In this document: positions 1-13,900 of the stretch, piece after piece
Position numbering within the stretch: the stretch's first letter is position 1
Layout: every line of letters begins with the position of its first letter
Assembly (NCBI GenBank): GCA_946406115.1
Contig: OX291557.1
Coordinates: 7,658,501 to 7,722,500 of the forward strand
Source of the DNA: Apoda limacodes
Taxonomy: Eukaryota > Arthropoda > Insecta > Lepidoptera > Limacodidae
DNA: 64,000 nt
Direction of reading: 5' to 3'
Notes under the pieces: model-generated
What the model was told of the DNA's origin: nothing
The model's input: only the letters and a program-made list of their open reading frames with translations
Database searches by the model: none
Program-made: the position numbers and the translations under genes

Positions 1-119
1 AATGAAAAAAAAATATACATGTTTGACTTTGTGTTTAGTGGCTTAGTAACTTATTTTTTATTACCTAATAAGTGTTTCGGTACATATTGTATTCTCTAGC
101 TTATTATCAAATATTGTAT

Positions 120-250
120 TATTACTTTAAATGGAACTTCTTGCCAGATCTTTTGGGCGGAAATTAACATTGTTTACATTGTATTGACGATTCAAAAGTG
201 TTCTTAGTAACCTATTCGAATAAAGTTTTATTTGATTGATTGATTGATTG
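120..250 (+). mobile_element. LINE-type 3' end repeat with GATT tail
   Basis: The segment reading 'gacgattcaaaagtgttct', then 'cgaataaagttttatttgat', then a (GATT)n tail is the reverse complement of repeats at 52217-52330 and 56125-56215, with a weaker relative at 42785-42850. The short tandem tail suggests the 3' end of a non-LTR element. No coding part is attached. Confidence 0.6.
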
Positions 251-261
251 AATCCGCAATC

Positions 262-392
262 AAGTAATCTCACAGTAAACCAGGGTAACCGACGTATAGG
301 TAAAATTGTAAGCGATCAAGTTTGCAAGGCGCAGGATTGTGAAAAGTGGCGCACCCTGAGAGAGGCCTATGTTCAGTAGTGGAGTGCAGGAC
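262..392 (+). pseudogene. RTE-type LINE 3' end relic
   Basis: In one frame the segment reads KAQDCEKWRTLREAYVQ followed by a stop, resembling the C-terminal end of RTE-clade reverse transcriptase ORFs in insects (AQD...WR...EAYV). It is followed by a G run near 396-408. Only the last codons survive. A similar relic lies at 32985-33095. Confidence 0.5.
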
Positions 393-1026
393 TTGAGGGG
401 GGGGGGGCTGAGAAAACAGTAGCTCATGGTAAGATTACAAAACAATTGGAGGAGATCAGACACTGTTTATGAGCAGCACCCTCCAGCCTTATGGCTGCTG
501 CCCCCTCTGCTTGAATCTCGCTACACCCTCGAACATTTACGTAAAAATCATAAGAATTATGACAGGGAAATCTAAGAGTTTAGTTCTGGAAAGAGCTATA
601 AAAAGTTTGATGCTTTTCATATTTTTGGTCATTCGACCACTGAAATCTAGCCTGAAAACGCATATTCGCATAGCTTTAAAACTTAAATTTCTTCGAAAAT
701 TATTCGTGCCTTGTGCCAAACGCACGGTCCACTTATGGCTATAAAATGCTTTGAAAATTAAAATCAAATCAATTTATCAATTATTTTTGTATTGTTGGTA
801 AAAAAAAACTGCCCAATTTTCAAATTTTCATATCTATGTCCTTTTTTGTAACATTTTTTACATTCTATTTCTTTTCTGTTTGTTTACGGGTAGCTTCTAC
901 TGTTTGATGAATTTCGATAAAATGAATTATTCCCTCTTTTCTTATAATCGTATCTTTTTCGTCCATACATAGCTTATTCGTGCCGATCTACAGACAATAT
1001 TCATAATTATTTTTGCGAGCTTCACC

Positions 1027-1300
1027 TTACTCTAAAATTTTTATTTTGAAAGAGCTTGGATCCGGAAATTCATCTCTAAATATAATAGCAATTCCAAAAT
1101 TTTCAAATGATCTTGGTAGGCTATATAATAACATTATGCTTAGTAAATCTTTGTTTATTTCTATTTCCATGTCGGCGAGTTTTTCAAAATTATCCATGAA
1201 CTTATTTATGTGGTTGACTGTACCTTCAGACATTTTTTGTAAGATTAATTGTTTTAATAATGTTGCCTTTCTAGTCGATCCTTTGCTATGATAAATGCTC
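1027..1300 (-). pseudogene. Copia-type retrotransposon gag fragment
   Basis: Minus-strand reading gives GSTRKATLLKQLILQKMSEG, then VNHINKFMDNFEKLADMEIE, then LLYSLPRSFENFGIAI. This is the pattern of the UBN2 gag region of copia elements (STRKATLLKQL, LL.SLP.S...F). Flanking minus-strand sequence up to about 1490 (in frame, QKAKAVLAGL and KARSA) is likely the upstream gag with frameshifts. No LTRs or pol were found. Confidence 0.7.
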
Positions 1301-1521
1301 TCTAAAGTATTCCCTTAAGCATTTACTGGCTAAGAAATTTTTTATTTGTTTCAGTTCACTAGGTGCGATGATAAGCATCAACTCAGAAAGTGCTACAGAT
1401 TTTTTCCTACTTTCAAGCGCTTCGGGCTTTGTTAGTGTGTAATACATATTCTCACAGTCCAGCAAGAACTGCTTTTGCTTTTTGCCGCTTCAAACCAAAA
1501 ATTCTTCGAACGAGTCCTTTA

Positions 1522-1799
1522 AGGGTCAGCTCAGACCGAGACGCGACGCTACGCGAAGCGGCTTGATTGTTGCACAAGCTACACACTATAGCTACCCCTC
1601 GCGCTGTTGCTCGTAGTGACACGAGAAGCCTCGCGCTGAGACGCGCGTCGCATCCCAACGTCACATCTTGGACTTCGACATGTAACCTATTACTTTTGTG
1701 CTCTCACTATAATTTTTTTTGTCTAGTAAAAAAGTTTATAATGTGGGTTGCTATCTCACAAATGTTGCGTTGCGCCGCGTTTTTATAGGAGCTGACCCT
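1522..1799. mobile_element. 278-bp MITE with AGGGTCAGCTC terminal inverted repeats
   Basis: AGGGTCAGCTC at 1522-1532 is matched by its exact complement, GAGCTGACCCT, at 1789-1799. The interior is GC-rich with GACGCGACGC-type runs and has no long open frame that looks coding. It sits in the upstream part of the copia relic, so it is the younger insertion. A related GACGCGACGC-rich stretch occurs at 52890-53030 without clear termini. Confidence 0.7.
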
Positions 1800-1933
1800 A
1801 AGTAGTTTTTTACCAAAACGAACGCACTCTAAGAAAAAAAAAACAAATTTTGGGAAAACTGCGAATGAAATATTATATTTAACAGTTTATTAGTATAATT
1901 GCGTGGCTTACAAGTTTAGTTTTACAAGTAGAA

Positions 1934-1957
1934 ATGCAGCAGTTGCCAATATTTATG
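1934..1957 (+). CDS. ARMC8: ARMC8 exon 1 (start codon exon)
   Basis: Encodes MQQLPIFM and ends at a strong donor, GTGAGT (1958-1963), in phase 0. It is only 82 bases upstream of exon 2, which has no in-frame ATG before the conserved SRSYVDEL block, so a short start exon is needed. The start is the least certain part of the model; a different 5' exon further upstream could also splice to exon 2. Confidence 0.6.
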
Positions 1958-4900
1958 GTGAGTTTTTTAACTGTAGCTGTAGTTGTATTATTATGTTTAG
2001 TCCATTCATATTTATAACCTATTTTTTTCTATTCCAAAGGATATCGAAAGCTCTCGTTCATATGTGGATGAATTATATTCAACGGATACATCTAAAGTCG
2101 TTGAAGCATTGGTGACATTGAAAAACACAGTGATCGGAAGCAATCGACAAAAGAGCTCTGTCATACAACAAGGAATCGTCCAGCGCCTCCTACAGCTTAT
2201 GTCAGATGAGTCCCTAGACCCGCAAATACGATTAGAAGCTACAATTACAATAGGTAATAATTATTAGTATTTCTTTTGTCCAATTGTATTGGGGTTTACC
2301 TTGTTAAGCATTAGGTGCCATTCTTGCATTGCTATGGGTGTGTAAGTTTTGGGGCTAAAAATCATTATTTTCGTTAATTTCTCACCTGTCATCCCTTGGT
2401 TTAGCATTGGTATCAAAAATATCAAAAATTTAGTATCACCTGTCACAAACTGTAAAGCATTCATTTACAATAGTTTTGTTATTTTTTACACTTTTGCTAC
2501 CTTTAAATGAAACGTTAGACCCATGTCTGGAGGTGGGTTTGGTGGTAATCTGTCAAACTGCCTATATGTATTCTGTGTTTATGGAGTGTGTGTGTTATAA
2601 TCATATAGTGTGTATGTCAACTGTTTGGCTTGCAACCAAAAATTGTTAGTACAGTTTAAAAGCTATACAAACGGTAGGTGTCGGTGGTAAAACTGGTGTT
2701 ATCAAGAGTGTGACAAGTATCAAATATGAAAACCTATAAAATACTCTCACTCACTGTAATTTAATTTATAACAGAATAATCTCAGATAATTTGTATTAGG
2801 GTGTGTAATTTTAGTAGAGGGGTAGAGTAATTTTCCAACTGTTATGTTGAATTTCTTACACTGCCATAGAAAAGGTTGAAAATCACTCCTGTCAGTGTGA
2901 AAATTAACTTTCAAAGGCTCATTCCAGAACGGGTTGATTTTTCAACTTTACCGGGTGATAATTACTCGGCGTGATTTGGAACATAGCCTTAGATTATATA
3001 GCTTAATAGTTATGCTTAAGTATGGTTGGCACACATTCACTTTGATGTCATCTAAATAAAGTCATAAGCAATATTATCATGGTTTATGCTGGTGGTTTAA
3101 GCTAAATGATTAAAAAATTCTTTGTTGGACAGACAGACTATCCAAAAAATTAGGAAAAAAAACTATTGTCAAATTAACAAGATCTTGCAAAGTTGTTTTT
3201 GAAAATTGTTAAAGTGGTCTGTTACTGAAAGTTCTGATTTAGTTTTCTGCAAGTGCGTTTTTAAACTGAAAAAGCCACAAACTTCTAAATGGTGTCAATA
3301 AATAATTTTTTTTTATGAAATCCAGAGAAATTTTGAGACATCAAGTAGAGAAATTTAGATGGGTTTGAATAACTTATTTGATACTAGAGTTGATGCACTA
3401 AAAATTTTGAAACTAGAGGAAGGGTATGTGTTTTGCAGAAATAGAGGAAACTTGATGTCTTGTCTGCTAGGTTGGTGTTAAGAAGGTATTAATGAAGGTT
3501 ACAGCAATGCAGAAAAAAGATAACTGACTGAGATTTCCTTATAACAATGGTCTCCTTTGTTATGCTATTCAAAAACTTCCCGATAAAAGAAAATTCATAT
3601 TGTTATTCTTGAAATTGTAACATCCAAATTTGCATCAAATTTTTAAAACCACTGATGGCAAATCAATCAATTGAATAATAAGTGACTTACATGAGCTTAA
3701 ACCACAAAAGTATTGTGTGAGTTGACTTCTGTGCAATGAATGACTTATTTATCATATTTTTGGGTTGTGATTTGGATAAAAGGTTCTCTGTAAAAATCTT
3801 TTTGCTGCAATGAGCATGAAGGAAAAAATAAAACACCAGGTGCATGTTGTTCATTGTGTGTCTAACATTTAAACTATTCATAAAAACATTGTGTCATTGT
3901 GATGTTAAATTATATTATTTTTTAATTTATTATGTAACCTAACTTGATATTTCTTCAATTATTGTTAGTAAACTTCTTATTATATTCTTACACACTTTTC
4001 ATTTCTAGCCTATTCTACCCTTACAGCCTTGATGATCTGTCATGGAGTGAGTAAGCTATGTAATCCATTAATGTTCAAATATTAGTGCCTCTTATTTCCA
4101 TCCTAACTTCGGGAAAAACTTTATTTCAGTTCATAAATATATTGTATATACTTTTTCAAACATTGAACTGAATATTTACATGTAGTGCATCTACAAAGTC
4201 ATGGCATTTCCTACAAGTATGTGTGTAAGTACAGATTACACAGTTGTATGAAGTTCAGCAGTAGGGTGCAACAGGCATGCCAACATTTTATACAGTCTAT
4301 GTATTTGATATTTCTTTACCATGTCTTCTTGCCATGGCATTTTCTTAGATTTATTATATTTATTGTTATATTTTCTCAGGTTCTCTAGCAAAAGGCACTG
4401 CTGAGAATGTAGGATCTTTAGTAGATCAAGGTATTGCAGTAGCACTAGTGGAACTCCTCAAGTCAGCTCAAACAGACACAAAACTGGCTGAAGCTGCATT
4501 ATCTGCGCTCAGAAGTGTGTTCCTGCATCCGCCTGCTCCTGTGTCGGCATTGCCAGCCGACATGTGGCTTCTGACAAGGTTGACCCGTGAGTGCTTGCTA
4601 TCTTGAAGATTCAAAGTTAATCTTTAATTTTATTACTAACAGAATTTATCTGTTTGCAATATTTTTGTTTCATGTGAAAGTTCCATGACAATAATAAACA
4701 TGTTTTGGAGAATAAATAAGACATTTACTAATCTTGGTTATAGGTAAAGATACTTATGTATGAAATATGTAAGTTACAAAAGTTGCAATTGACAAAGCAG
4801 CTTCTATACATGGCAACGACAGAATAGCTTGTGGCTGGACATTTGGAGAGATTAGTTCTGTATTTGCCTGCAATTTCAATATTAATAAAAAATAGCTATT

Positions 4901-7900
4901 TTTTCATAAATCAACCATAAACTTTGATTCGTAAAAATTGGGCAATAAAAAAAAATAAGTACTGAAATTGTATCTCCAGAAATAGCTCGTGAAGGATCAC
5001 CTAATGCTCGAGCATGCGTGGTCCGAATACTGTCAGTCTGGTGCGGAGGTCCCTCGGAACAGGAAGCACTTTGCGCTGCGGGGGCCTGTCCAGCTTTAGC
5101 GGCCATGTTGGTCTCCCGTCCTGCTGCCCCCGCCCCACCGCCTGCGAGAGTCCTGCCAGCCCTAGACCTACTTGCTGCAATGTGCTTCGAGAATGCTAAT
5201 GTTTCACAAGTGGCATTCAATACCAGGTTGGTTTCCTGTTTTTTAATATGTGAAACTACTACTATTCTTATGTTAAACTACTACAGCTAAAACAAAACAA
5301 AAAATTCATGTGTGTAACTAAAACTATACACTATCAATATATGTGAAAATTAATTTAAAATAGGTTAAAACTGAGATTTAGAGTAAATATTTGTTCTATT
5401 TAGATTGTCAATTTAATCTATTTATAACTAAACTAGATTGAATTTTTCTTTGATATATCATTACTAGAAATATTCCGACCGGTACACGCGTGTTTTAATA
5501 CAGAACCATCTAGTCTAAAAAATTTAAGAAGCTTTCTCAAATGTCCTCCACAGATCAAAATCTATAAAAAGGAGACAAGTCAGTGAGGCTGTCACGGTCG
5601 CTCTAACGCTTGACGCCCTTGAAAGCTTGAAAGTTTTGAGCAACCATAGTCGCCCGGACGTTTTAGTAGTTAAAAACAATTTTAATTGGTCAAAAACTCA
5701 TTGTTTTACCGGCTCATCTCGATAGTAAAAAAAATACTTGGTGCAAACGTAAAGGTCTATATAAATTTATAGTTAAATAGATTCCATTTAAGTTAAAAAA
5801 TGTCTGTTAGATAATAATATTTTATTGGCAGTAGTTTAACATTAATAAACTTTTAACATCATTAAACAATATCAAGAACTGACTGAGATATTTCCAACCA
5901 AAGTTGGAAGTAAATTTCATCAGTGATGGCTGGACGACGCCCTTCTACTTATATCACCGGCCGGTTTCGACGTCACAGCGCTCGGATCACCGCGCGTGTT
6001 AATAGTATTTTACATATTGTCCCGGCCCCTCATGTCTGTTAATTGCTTATATTTTTTTTTATTTTTAGACAGTTGTATAAATATTGTTTCTGGTGTAGAT
6101 ATTGTTCTGTTTTCTTACAGTATAGATACAAATCTAAACAATAATAAACTACTGCATGCATAGAAACGTTGTTATTTATTCTCCTCTGCAGATTGGTATG
6201 ATTTTCTATTGAAGTTCATGTTTGGTCTTAAATAAAATCCAGGTTAACTATTTATAATAAATTTATTTTCAGGCACGGCGACAAATCCATACCCGAGCTC
6301 TTGATGTTTTTGGTTTCGCGTGACAAGCCGCTGGCCGTAGCCATGGGAGCTGCTCGGTGCCTCACGTTCATGCATCGTGCGGGTGCTTTAACTGCTGATG
6401 ATAACAGGTAAGTACACCATAGCCACAGAACATATACTAATGTCAATAGCATGTATGACAGGCTATTTAAATAGTTTACCATGCAGCAAAACTTTCTGCC
6501 CCTTCCTTACAGCAGCTATCTCTCCCCATGCTACATTTTACCCAATTTTGCCGGCTTTCATTTAGAAATTCAAACGTACGGCTTAGTTAATATCTGTCTA
6601 ATCTGTGAAACGCGATCCACGATCTACGCGCTTCGTGATGGCCATTTTATTTATTAAATACTACTAATTGTTACAGAGTAATATTTGGAGCGCTCCCATG
6701 TCTGGCGCGCCTCTGCACAAAAGACATGCCGGAAGACATACGAGCGACAGCAGCCGAAACATTAGCGTATCTAGCCGAGGTAATTATTTGTCTAATCATC
6801 ATGTCACCTCCCGAAGGTAAACTGCAGCTGTTTTTATTATTTAAACTAGTAATAAAAGTGATAGATTGTATCAATTTATTCAATGTAACCATTAAATATA
6901 CATACATACAAAACTCCGCGACTCCAAGTCATTTAACATCACCTGTAGATTATCTTACCGTTGTGTTATCCGCGATGTGCTGACCGCTGCGTAACCCACA
7001 GAATAACTTTATAGTATGATTTTTATTTTGAGCAGGTAGACACGTCACTACAAAGGCTGGCGGCCATATCTAATCATCTAATGACGTCACTAGCGGACAT
7101 AGTGAACTGTCCGTCAGCCGCTGCTAAGCAGGGCGCCTTCAAGTGTTTCGCTTCACTAGGGGCCAATGATGAGGATATTAGGAAGAGAATTATCGAGACC
7201 CACGGTCTTATGGTGCATGTCGTAAATGGAATGAACAACCCCGAGGCTTCAGTGAGTAGTGAAACTTGTCATTTGTCCTGACATTACCCAATATTTAGGG
7301 TCGAGATGTGTACGAAAATATGGTACCCACCAACTTATAACGTTTAAAAATCTATCCAGCTGCAAAGTAATTACGGACAGTGTGTTATGGAGCTAAGTGT
7401 TTTCACGACCAAAATTAGTCAATATATGAAGTTAATTAAGGCTAATATAAAGGCTAGATCGTGTAAAAATGCAGTTTTTGTGCAAATCTTGTTACACAAC
7501 AATAGCATTTAAAGGATCGAGAAAAATATTTGTTTTAAAACTTGCTTATATCTAGTGCACTACCTTATTGAGAAAATTTCATTTACTGTATTTAATGCTA
7601 TATAAAAACTGGAAGTGACCATTGTTTCAACACTTATATGCAAAATACTGCATTTTAGCGAAAGTCAGATAAATAATTGTAATTGGTTATAATGTAGTGT
7701 ATTGATAATATAAGTAATATAATATAAGTATAGCAAAAAGTATATAAGTTGTAGCAAAAAGTAAAAAAAAATTACTACATGTGTGGTAAAAACATTAAAT
7801 TCTATAAAAAAAAATTAGGAGTTTCAAGTTGTCATTATGATATAAATTACTTAAGAAGTACATACAAATACATCTAATAGATTTGTGTAATGATTTTTAT

Positions 7901-10900
7901 TACATTTACAGGCATATCGTTATAGTATTACAGTAAAAAGCTTTCTGGCATATATCACCCTCTTAAACCGGTTATTCATAAGTATAGTAAAAAAATTTAT
8001 TTTAATTTGGTTTATATGTGACCTAGATAGACATTTTTAAACTATTTAATTGTGTAGGTAAGGTTAGCAGCAGTCAGGTGCCTGCACTCGCTGTCTAGAT
8101 CGGTGCAGCAGTTGCGGACCACATTTCAGGTAATCTCTATAAGTACGTACATATTATGCTACTTAATAAAAAATACCGTTGTATTGTGTACGAAGACAGG
8201 GTTGTTATGCTTGGGCAAGGTTTATTTCTAGTATAGAAATATACAATTTGGCTGAAGTAAATGGCATCGAAGGTTTCTTTTAAAATTTCGTCATATCTAT
8301 ATATCTATAGAAGCTATTTGCAGTAAAAGTTGCTTGTGGCGTAGTTTTCATAATCGATACATTTTTCTTCGAACTACCGAGTTTTCCATAGTAGTTTACG
8401 TAAAATGTAAGGACAGACTTTGCAGGAATATTATTTAAAAATATATTCCCAAGTGTCCAGTGCAAAAATGCTTTATTAAAATCCATTTCATCACGGTTTC
8501 TATTTAGCATTTGTGTAATGGTCGACTGTAATTCGTGTACTAAACGAGTTGGTTTATTGGGTACGCGCAGACAGGCAACCGTGATTGGTTAGCGGCGGTT
8601 TACCGTCAAAAACTACCCTCCTTAATAATAGTACATAACTGCCCCGGTCTGTAATGACTGCGTTGCTAGCAGCGGTGATGATGGCCTCGAACTGAGCTTT
8701 GCTGCGCTCTCGGCTTTAAGCTTGGTCATAATTGCAGCCATTGATGGACAAGCTGGAACAAAGGCCGAGACCGAAATTCGAGTCTGTTGATATTTGAATA
8801 TATTTTTTAAATATTAGCACAGTGTACGCTCCCACTGTTTGACATAACAATTATTTTTAAATATTTGTACACCTCTGTAGGCCGGAAGTGGTGATCTGTA
8901 TTTATAATTTTAAGATCTTGAATATCACTACTTCTGCTTTTCGTTATGAAAATAAGTTCTCTTTAACACTTGAGAAAATACAAAAACAGGGTGATAACTT
9001 GTGCGCAAAAAAATCAAGAGTGATATATTCTAATATAATTCACATATGAATTTTTATTTTTATTTTCTAGTCACTACTCGCGATGGTTGAAAGAAAAACA
9101 GATTATTAGCGTGACCTCTTGTTGTACTCGTGTTTATAAGCCCCCCGCTTACGCTCGTGATTCTACTTGATCCAGCATTTCAACACACTTGCTCTTAAAG
9201 TGGTACTTATTGCACCGCTTTTAGGTTTAGTTTTTAAAATACTTATGCTTTTTACTACAATACTGCACTAGTATTTTTAATTAGTTTTTCCTCGCAAGTG
9301 CCTTGAATATAGTTGTATGAAATACGTGAGAAGAAGTTGTTAGTAATGACTAAAACGTAACGCGGCAGGCTGCAGCCGATTGCAGCGTGTCCGCTCGTCT
9401 CGATCATGTACCGTACAATAAGCTGCCGCATGCCGCGACGCGCCGCCTGCTGTCCAAACCAGTTGCATGAACATTAAAATTTTATTTTTATTTTTCACCT
9501 CGCGACGACAAGAAGTAAGCGTCGCCGATGGTATAGCGCGCGGTACATTCATGGTCCCCGCACGGCTGCTGTTGAAATCTGAGTTGACGGCAGCCGGTTA
9601 ACGCATAGTAACCCAGCCGTAAGCGTGCCATCAAGGAGGAGCTAAAGTCATTTCCGTGCGGCGGTGAGGTAACGAGGCGATGGTGCGTGGCCCCAACATT
9701 AATACAGCAACTCTATAAATTACTGTAATACCTCGTATTTTGTATGCAGAACCAAAATTGAATTTCGCGAGTAATTTCATACTTTTTTTTAATTACATCT
9801 ACTCTCTGAGTAACTCTCTTTATCTACTTTCTGTGTAGCTTTCTTTATAAACGACATATTTTGATATTTTAACTCAACATATAGTGTTTATAACAGGACC
9901 ATGCGGTGTGGCGCCCCCTGATGCAGCTGCTACATGAGTCTCCAGGCACTGAGCTGCTGACGGTCGGCTCATCCACACTCTGTAACCTATTGCTAGAGTT
10001 CTCGCCCGCCAAGGAACCCATGTTGGATCAAGGTTAGTAACATAGCATGTATGTCCAGAATACTAAAGTCCTAAAGATAGTAAAGGTGTTACTATTGATT
10101 AAGAAAGGTTGAGATCAAATTTTTACAATCAGTGTCTTGTATACTAGTCAATATTAACGTTATCATCACATTTTACGACTATGTTGCAATGAACTTTTCT
10201 GACCTTGTGGTAAAAATCAAAACTTCAAGCATTTGATAGCTTTATTCTTGAGGAAGTTAATGGGCTATTTTAACATATGTTATATATAACAATATACGGC
10301 GCGAGTGATGCCCCTGGTGTTACAAACGTCCATAGGCCACGGTGACCGCTTATTATCAGTCAGACCGTGTTGTTTGCCACCTTAGAGGTATAAAAAAAAA
10401 AAATCACGCTACCACCTTTAGGAGCCGAGCAAAAAGAAAAAGTCAAAGAAACCGAAGCGAAAACGGAGTAATGGCGAGGCGAGTGATATGACGGAGAATG
10501 TCGGCAATGTAAAGTACAAACGACTGCAAGATCTAGCTGATTTGTATGATTAAAAAATGACATTTTGAATTTTTTTACAAATTAAAGTTGTATTTGTAAG
10601 TATTCACTTTATAAAATGTATTTGATTATTATGATTGTGTATTGGTACAGGTGCCGTTGAAATGCTTTGCAATCTGACGAAGAGACCAGAAGCTGCGTTA
10701 AGACTTAATGGTATCTGGGCACTGATGAATATGGCTTTTCAGGTGACTTTTATTGTGTTGTCTTTATGCGGAAACCACGGATAAATGTAAAGAAATATAT
10801 ACCTCCGGCTTCATGGCTCAATTACCCGATTGCTGAATCGAAGGTCGTGGGTTCGGTGCCTGCACAAACATTTATGTGATGAACATTTGTGTTTGTCTTG

Positions 10901-13900
10901 AGACACGGCGTATTCTATGATTAATATGTAAATTTATTTCCAAAAAAATTACATATATTTATCCTTTGGTATCCATAGTACAAGCTTTGCTTAGTTTGGG
11001 TCCAGATGGCGGTGCGGTAAAAATTATAATATCAATGTTTTTAAAGTAATAATATTCTAGCTAAAAGTGCAGAAATTTGTGTGTCCTCAATTTTGACGTA
11101 GCTGTGCCGGTGTAAATATTTGCGCGAACTTCAGTTTGTTGCACGATTTACTTAATAAGTAACCGAAATGACCAAGACTATACCTATCGACGATATTACG
11201 ATACCAAGTATCAAAAATTCAGCAGTTTTCGCATAAAGTGTGCAATTAAAAATAAAAACATAATGATATTCATCTTAGAGAAAAGCACAGTAATCACAGT
11301 TCATGGGGCGCGTGTGGATTTGAACATTTTTCTTTCAGAAATTGAATATTTATATTATAATTTAACAGGCCGAGCAGAAAGTAAAACAGAGGATATTATG
11401 TTGTTTGGGAACTGAACAGATGTTCCGTCTCCTGAGTGACAGTGACACTCGAGTCATCATGAAGACCCTCGGTCTGCTCCGCAACTTGCTGTCCACGAGA
11501 CAGCATATTGACGCCATCATGAGTGAATATTCATCGCAGGTTATGCAAGTAAGAGACACTTTAATACAATCTATTTTTTTTTTATCAAGAGCAGCTCAGT
11601 TATCCAATTATGTGTGAAACAGTGCCGTAATAAGTGTGAGGTCGTAAATAAACAAAACTATCTATTATTTAAACAAAATTGTATACCGTATTTGTGTACT
11701 AGCTTTGGCCCGCGTCTCTGCCCGCACTAAATTCGGTTATCGACGTCGGATCACTACGGTAACTCTTTGTTTAATGTAAGGAAATTTGTAATTGTTATAG
11801 CTATAGTTCGTCCATTTGAAATTCGGTTATAGTTTTAAATTTTCCAGAATGAAAATTCACTTTCACATTTATAATATTAGTAGTTTTATATAGCATGAAT
11901 ACTTGGAACAATTATGAATAATATTTAAGAAACAATTATGTTAATCGACAATGTTTATTATAAAGTTGCAATTGATGTATTCAATAATGACAGAGATAAA
12001 TAATTTTTTTATTTTTTTTCAGGCAGTTATAGTGGTGCTAGAAGGTTCCTACCCCGCGGAGGTAAAGGAGCAGGCGCTATGTATACTGGGCAACATCGGC
12101 GACGGTGAAAAGGCGAAAGACCTTATTATGGCCAACGAAGATGTACTGAGGAAACTTGTAGATTATTTGGTATGAACTCGATTACAAGCTTGTCTTAACG
12201 CGCCGATAAGTATACGAATCGTCTCTTCAGGACCCGATTACCGATAATTTAAAATAAATAAAAAACGCACAAGTTTAAAATGAACTAAAACTTCTGTAAT
12301 CCGTTCAGAAATTATTTAGTAAAAATGGGTTTATAAGTTTTTCAAAAGCTTGAAACGAGATTCATTCCATGGAATCGTAACTTAATGCGTGTCTGACACA
12401 CACTTGACTGGTTTTTTTGTTGCCACAGCCCTTAGGCTATACTCCACATGACGACGGCCATATCCATATTTTACTCGTAAGACGGCACGCAATCAAAGAG
12501 GCACGTACTTATAAAAAAACCGGCCAAGTATAGGCATAGGATAAACAGATTTTAGAAAAAAATATATACCGGTTTTGTTAAACATTTTTCATTTTTATAG
12601 AGCCCTATTACAGTTATTATTTTCAGGTATTTTTAACCAGCAATTTAAAAGTTAAAGGGGGTAAGTGGGGTGGACGCTTTTTTTCTAACTTTATCAGCCA
12701 ATAACTCGCTTAATATACATTTCAGAGAAACGTTTTTCTAGAAACCTTAAATGCATTTTTGAATTTTGTCTAACAACACATTACAAAATGGGATGCGTGA
12801 AAAAAATAATTTCATCCCCAGTTCAATGTAATAGAAACTCTTTCAAGAATGTTCTCCACTTCATTTCAAAACTATTTGGTGGTTTACATAAGACACCTGC
12901 CTGTAATTGATATAAAGACGGCGGCATTATTAGGCTGCGATATATCATCCGTACTAATATTATAATGAGAAAGTAACTGTGTATGTCTCTCTGTAACCTC
13001 TTTACACTTAAACTATTTTACAGATTAAAATGAAATTTGACACGGAGGTAGTCTGAGTCTCGGGAAAGGACATACTATAATACTTAATTAATATTTTTCT
13101 ATTGAAATTAAAATCCTACACCGATAACCGAAACCGCGGGCAACTGCTAGTATGCGATAAAAAAAATATATCGATATATAATAATCGTCAATTTTCCGCA
13201 AAAAATCTACGTAATATATTACTTTCTGAGTAACTGTATGAAGAATTATTTTTTACATCAGTCAGATGTAAGATTTATTCTTTCGATTGATTTGATACGA
13301 TTATTACATTTCAGTATCTATATAGCAGATCGAAAGATATTTAATATATTGTGATTTAGGTACTACTGGCTCTTAAATAATTTCTGCTATAATATGGCTG
13401 TTGTTGTCATACGAAGTTATGCGGCTGTCAATCCACAATGTGCCAGCATTGTGGTCTATAAGGCCTAAACCTTTTTTCTCTTAGGTAGGCCTGTGCTCCT
13501 ACAGTAGGAACGTAGAACAGCAGAAGCGAAGGTATTAACAATATTTCCTTTATGAACAGGCGCATCCAGAGAGCAAGTTACAAGAGGCAGCGTTGTTTGT
13601 AGCAGGGAACTTGGTGCGGCGTGGGGAGGCGGGGGCGGCGGCACGACAGGCACGACTTGCCGAGCTGGGAGTGCTGCGCGCGCTCAAGCTGCTCCGCGCG
13701 CGACATGACGTGCATCTGCACGATCGGTACGTACCAACACACTGTACTCATTGATAAAAAAATAAAGATATGGCCCAGTGAATATTTAAAAGTTATATTT
13801 TTCATACTAGTAAAAATAGCGCCATCTGTTATTTACTTTTAAAAACTACGTGAAACAGTGAACGCAGCGTGCTTCATACAAAACAATTTTCCACTTTTTT

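Noticed and set aside
469..767. Overlapping open frames on both strands near the left end
   Set aside because: Composition resembles random AT-rich DNA, with no motif or homologue recognised.
4882..5220. A 112-codon minus-strand open frame
   Set aside because: It lies opposite the GC-rich ARMC8 exon 4, which has family homology and correct splice sites; the frame is a compositional shadow.
10651..10742. Joining the 10422-10553 open stretch to ARMC8 as an alternative last exon
   Set aside because: From exon 9 (phase 1) it would be read in a different frame and stop after about 16 codons, so the protein-like frame is not used.
13465..13842. Several overlapping open frames on both strands
   Set aside because: They overlap ARMC8 exon 13 and owe their length to its GC richness; only the spliced plus-strand frame matches the family.
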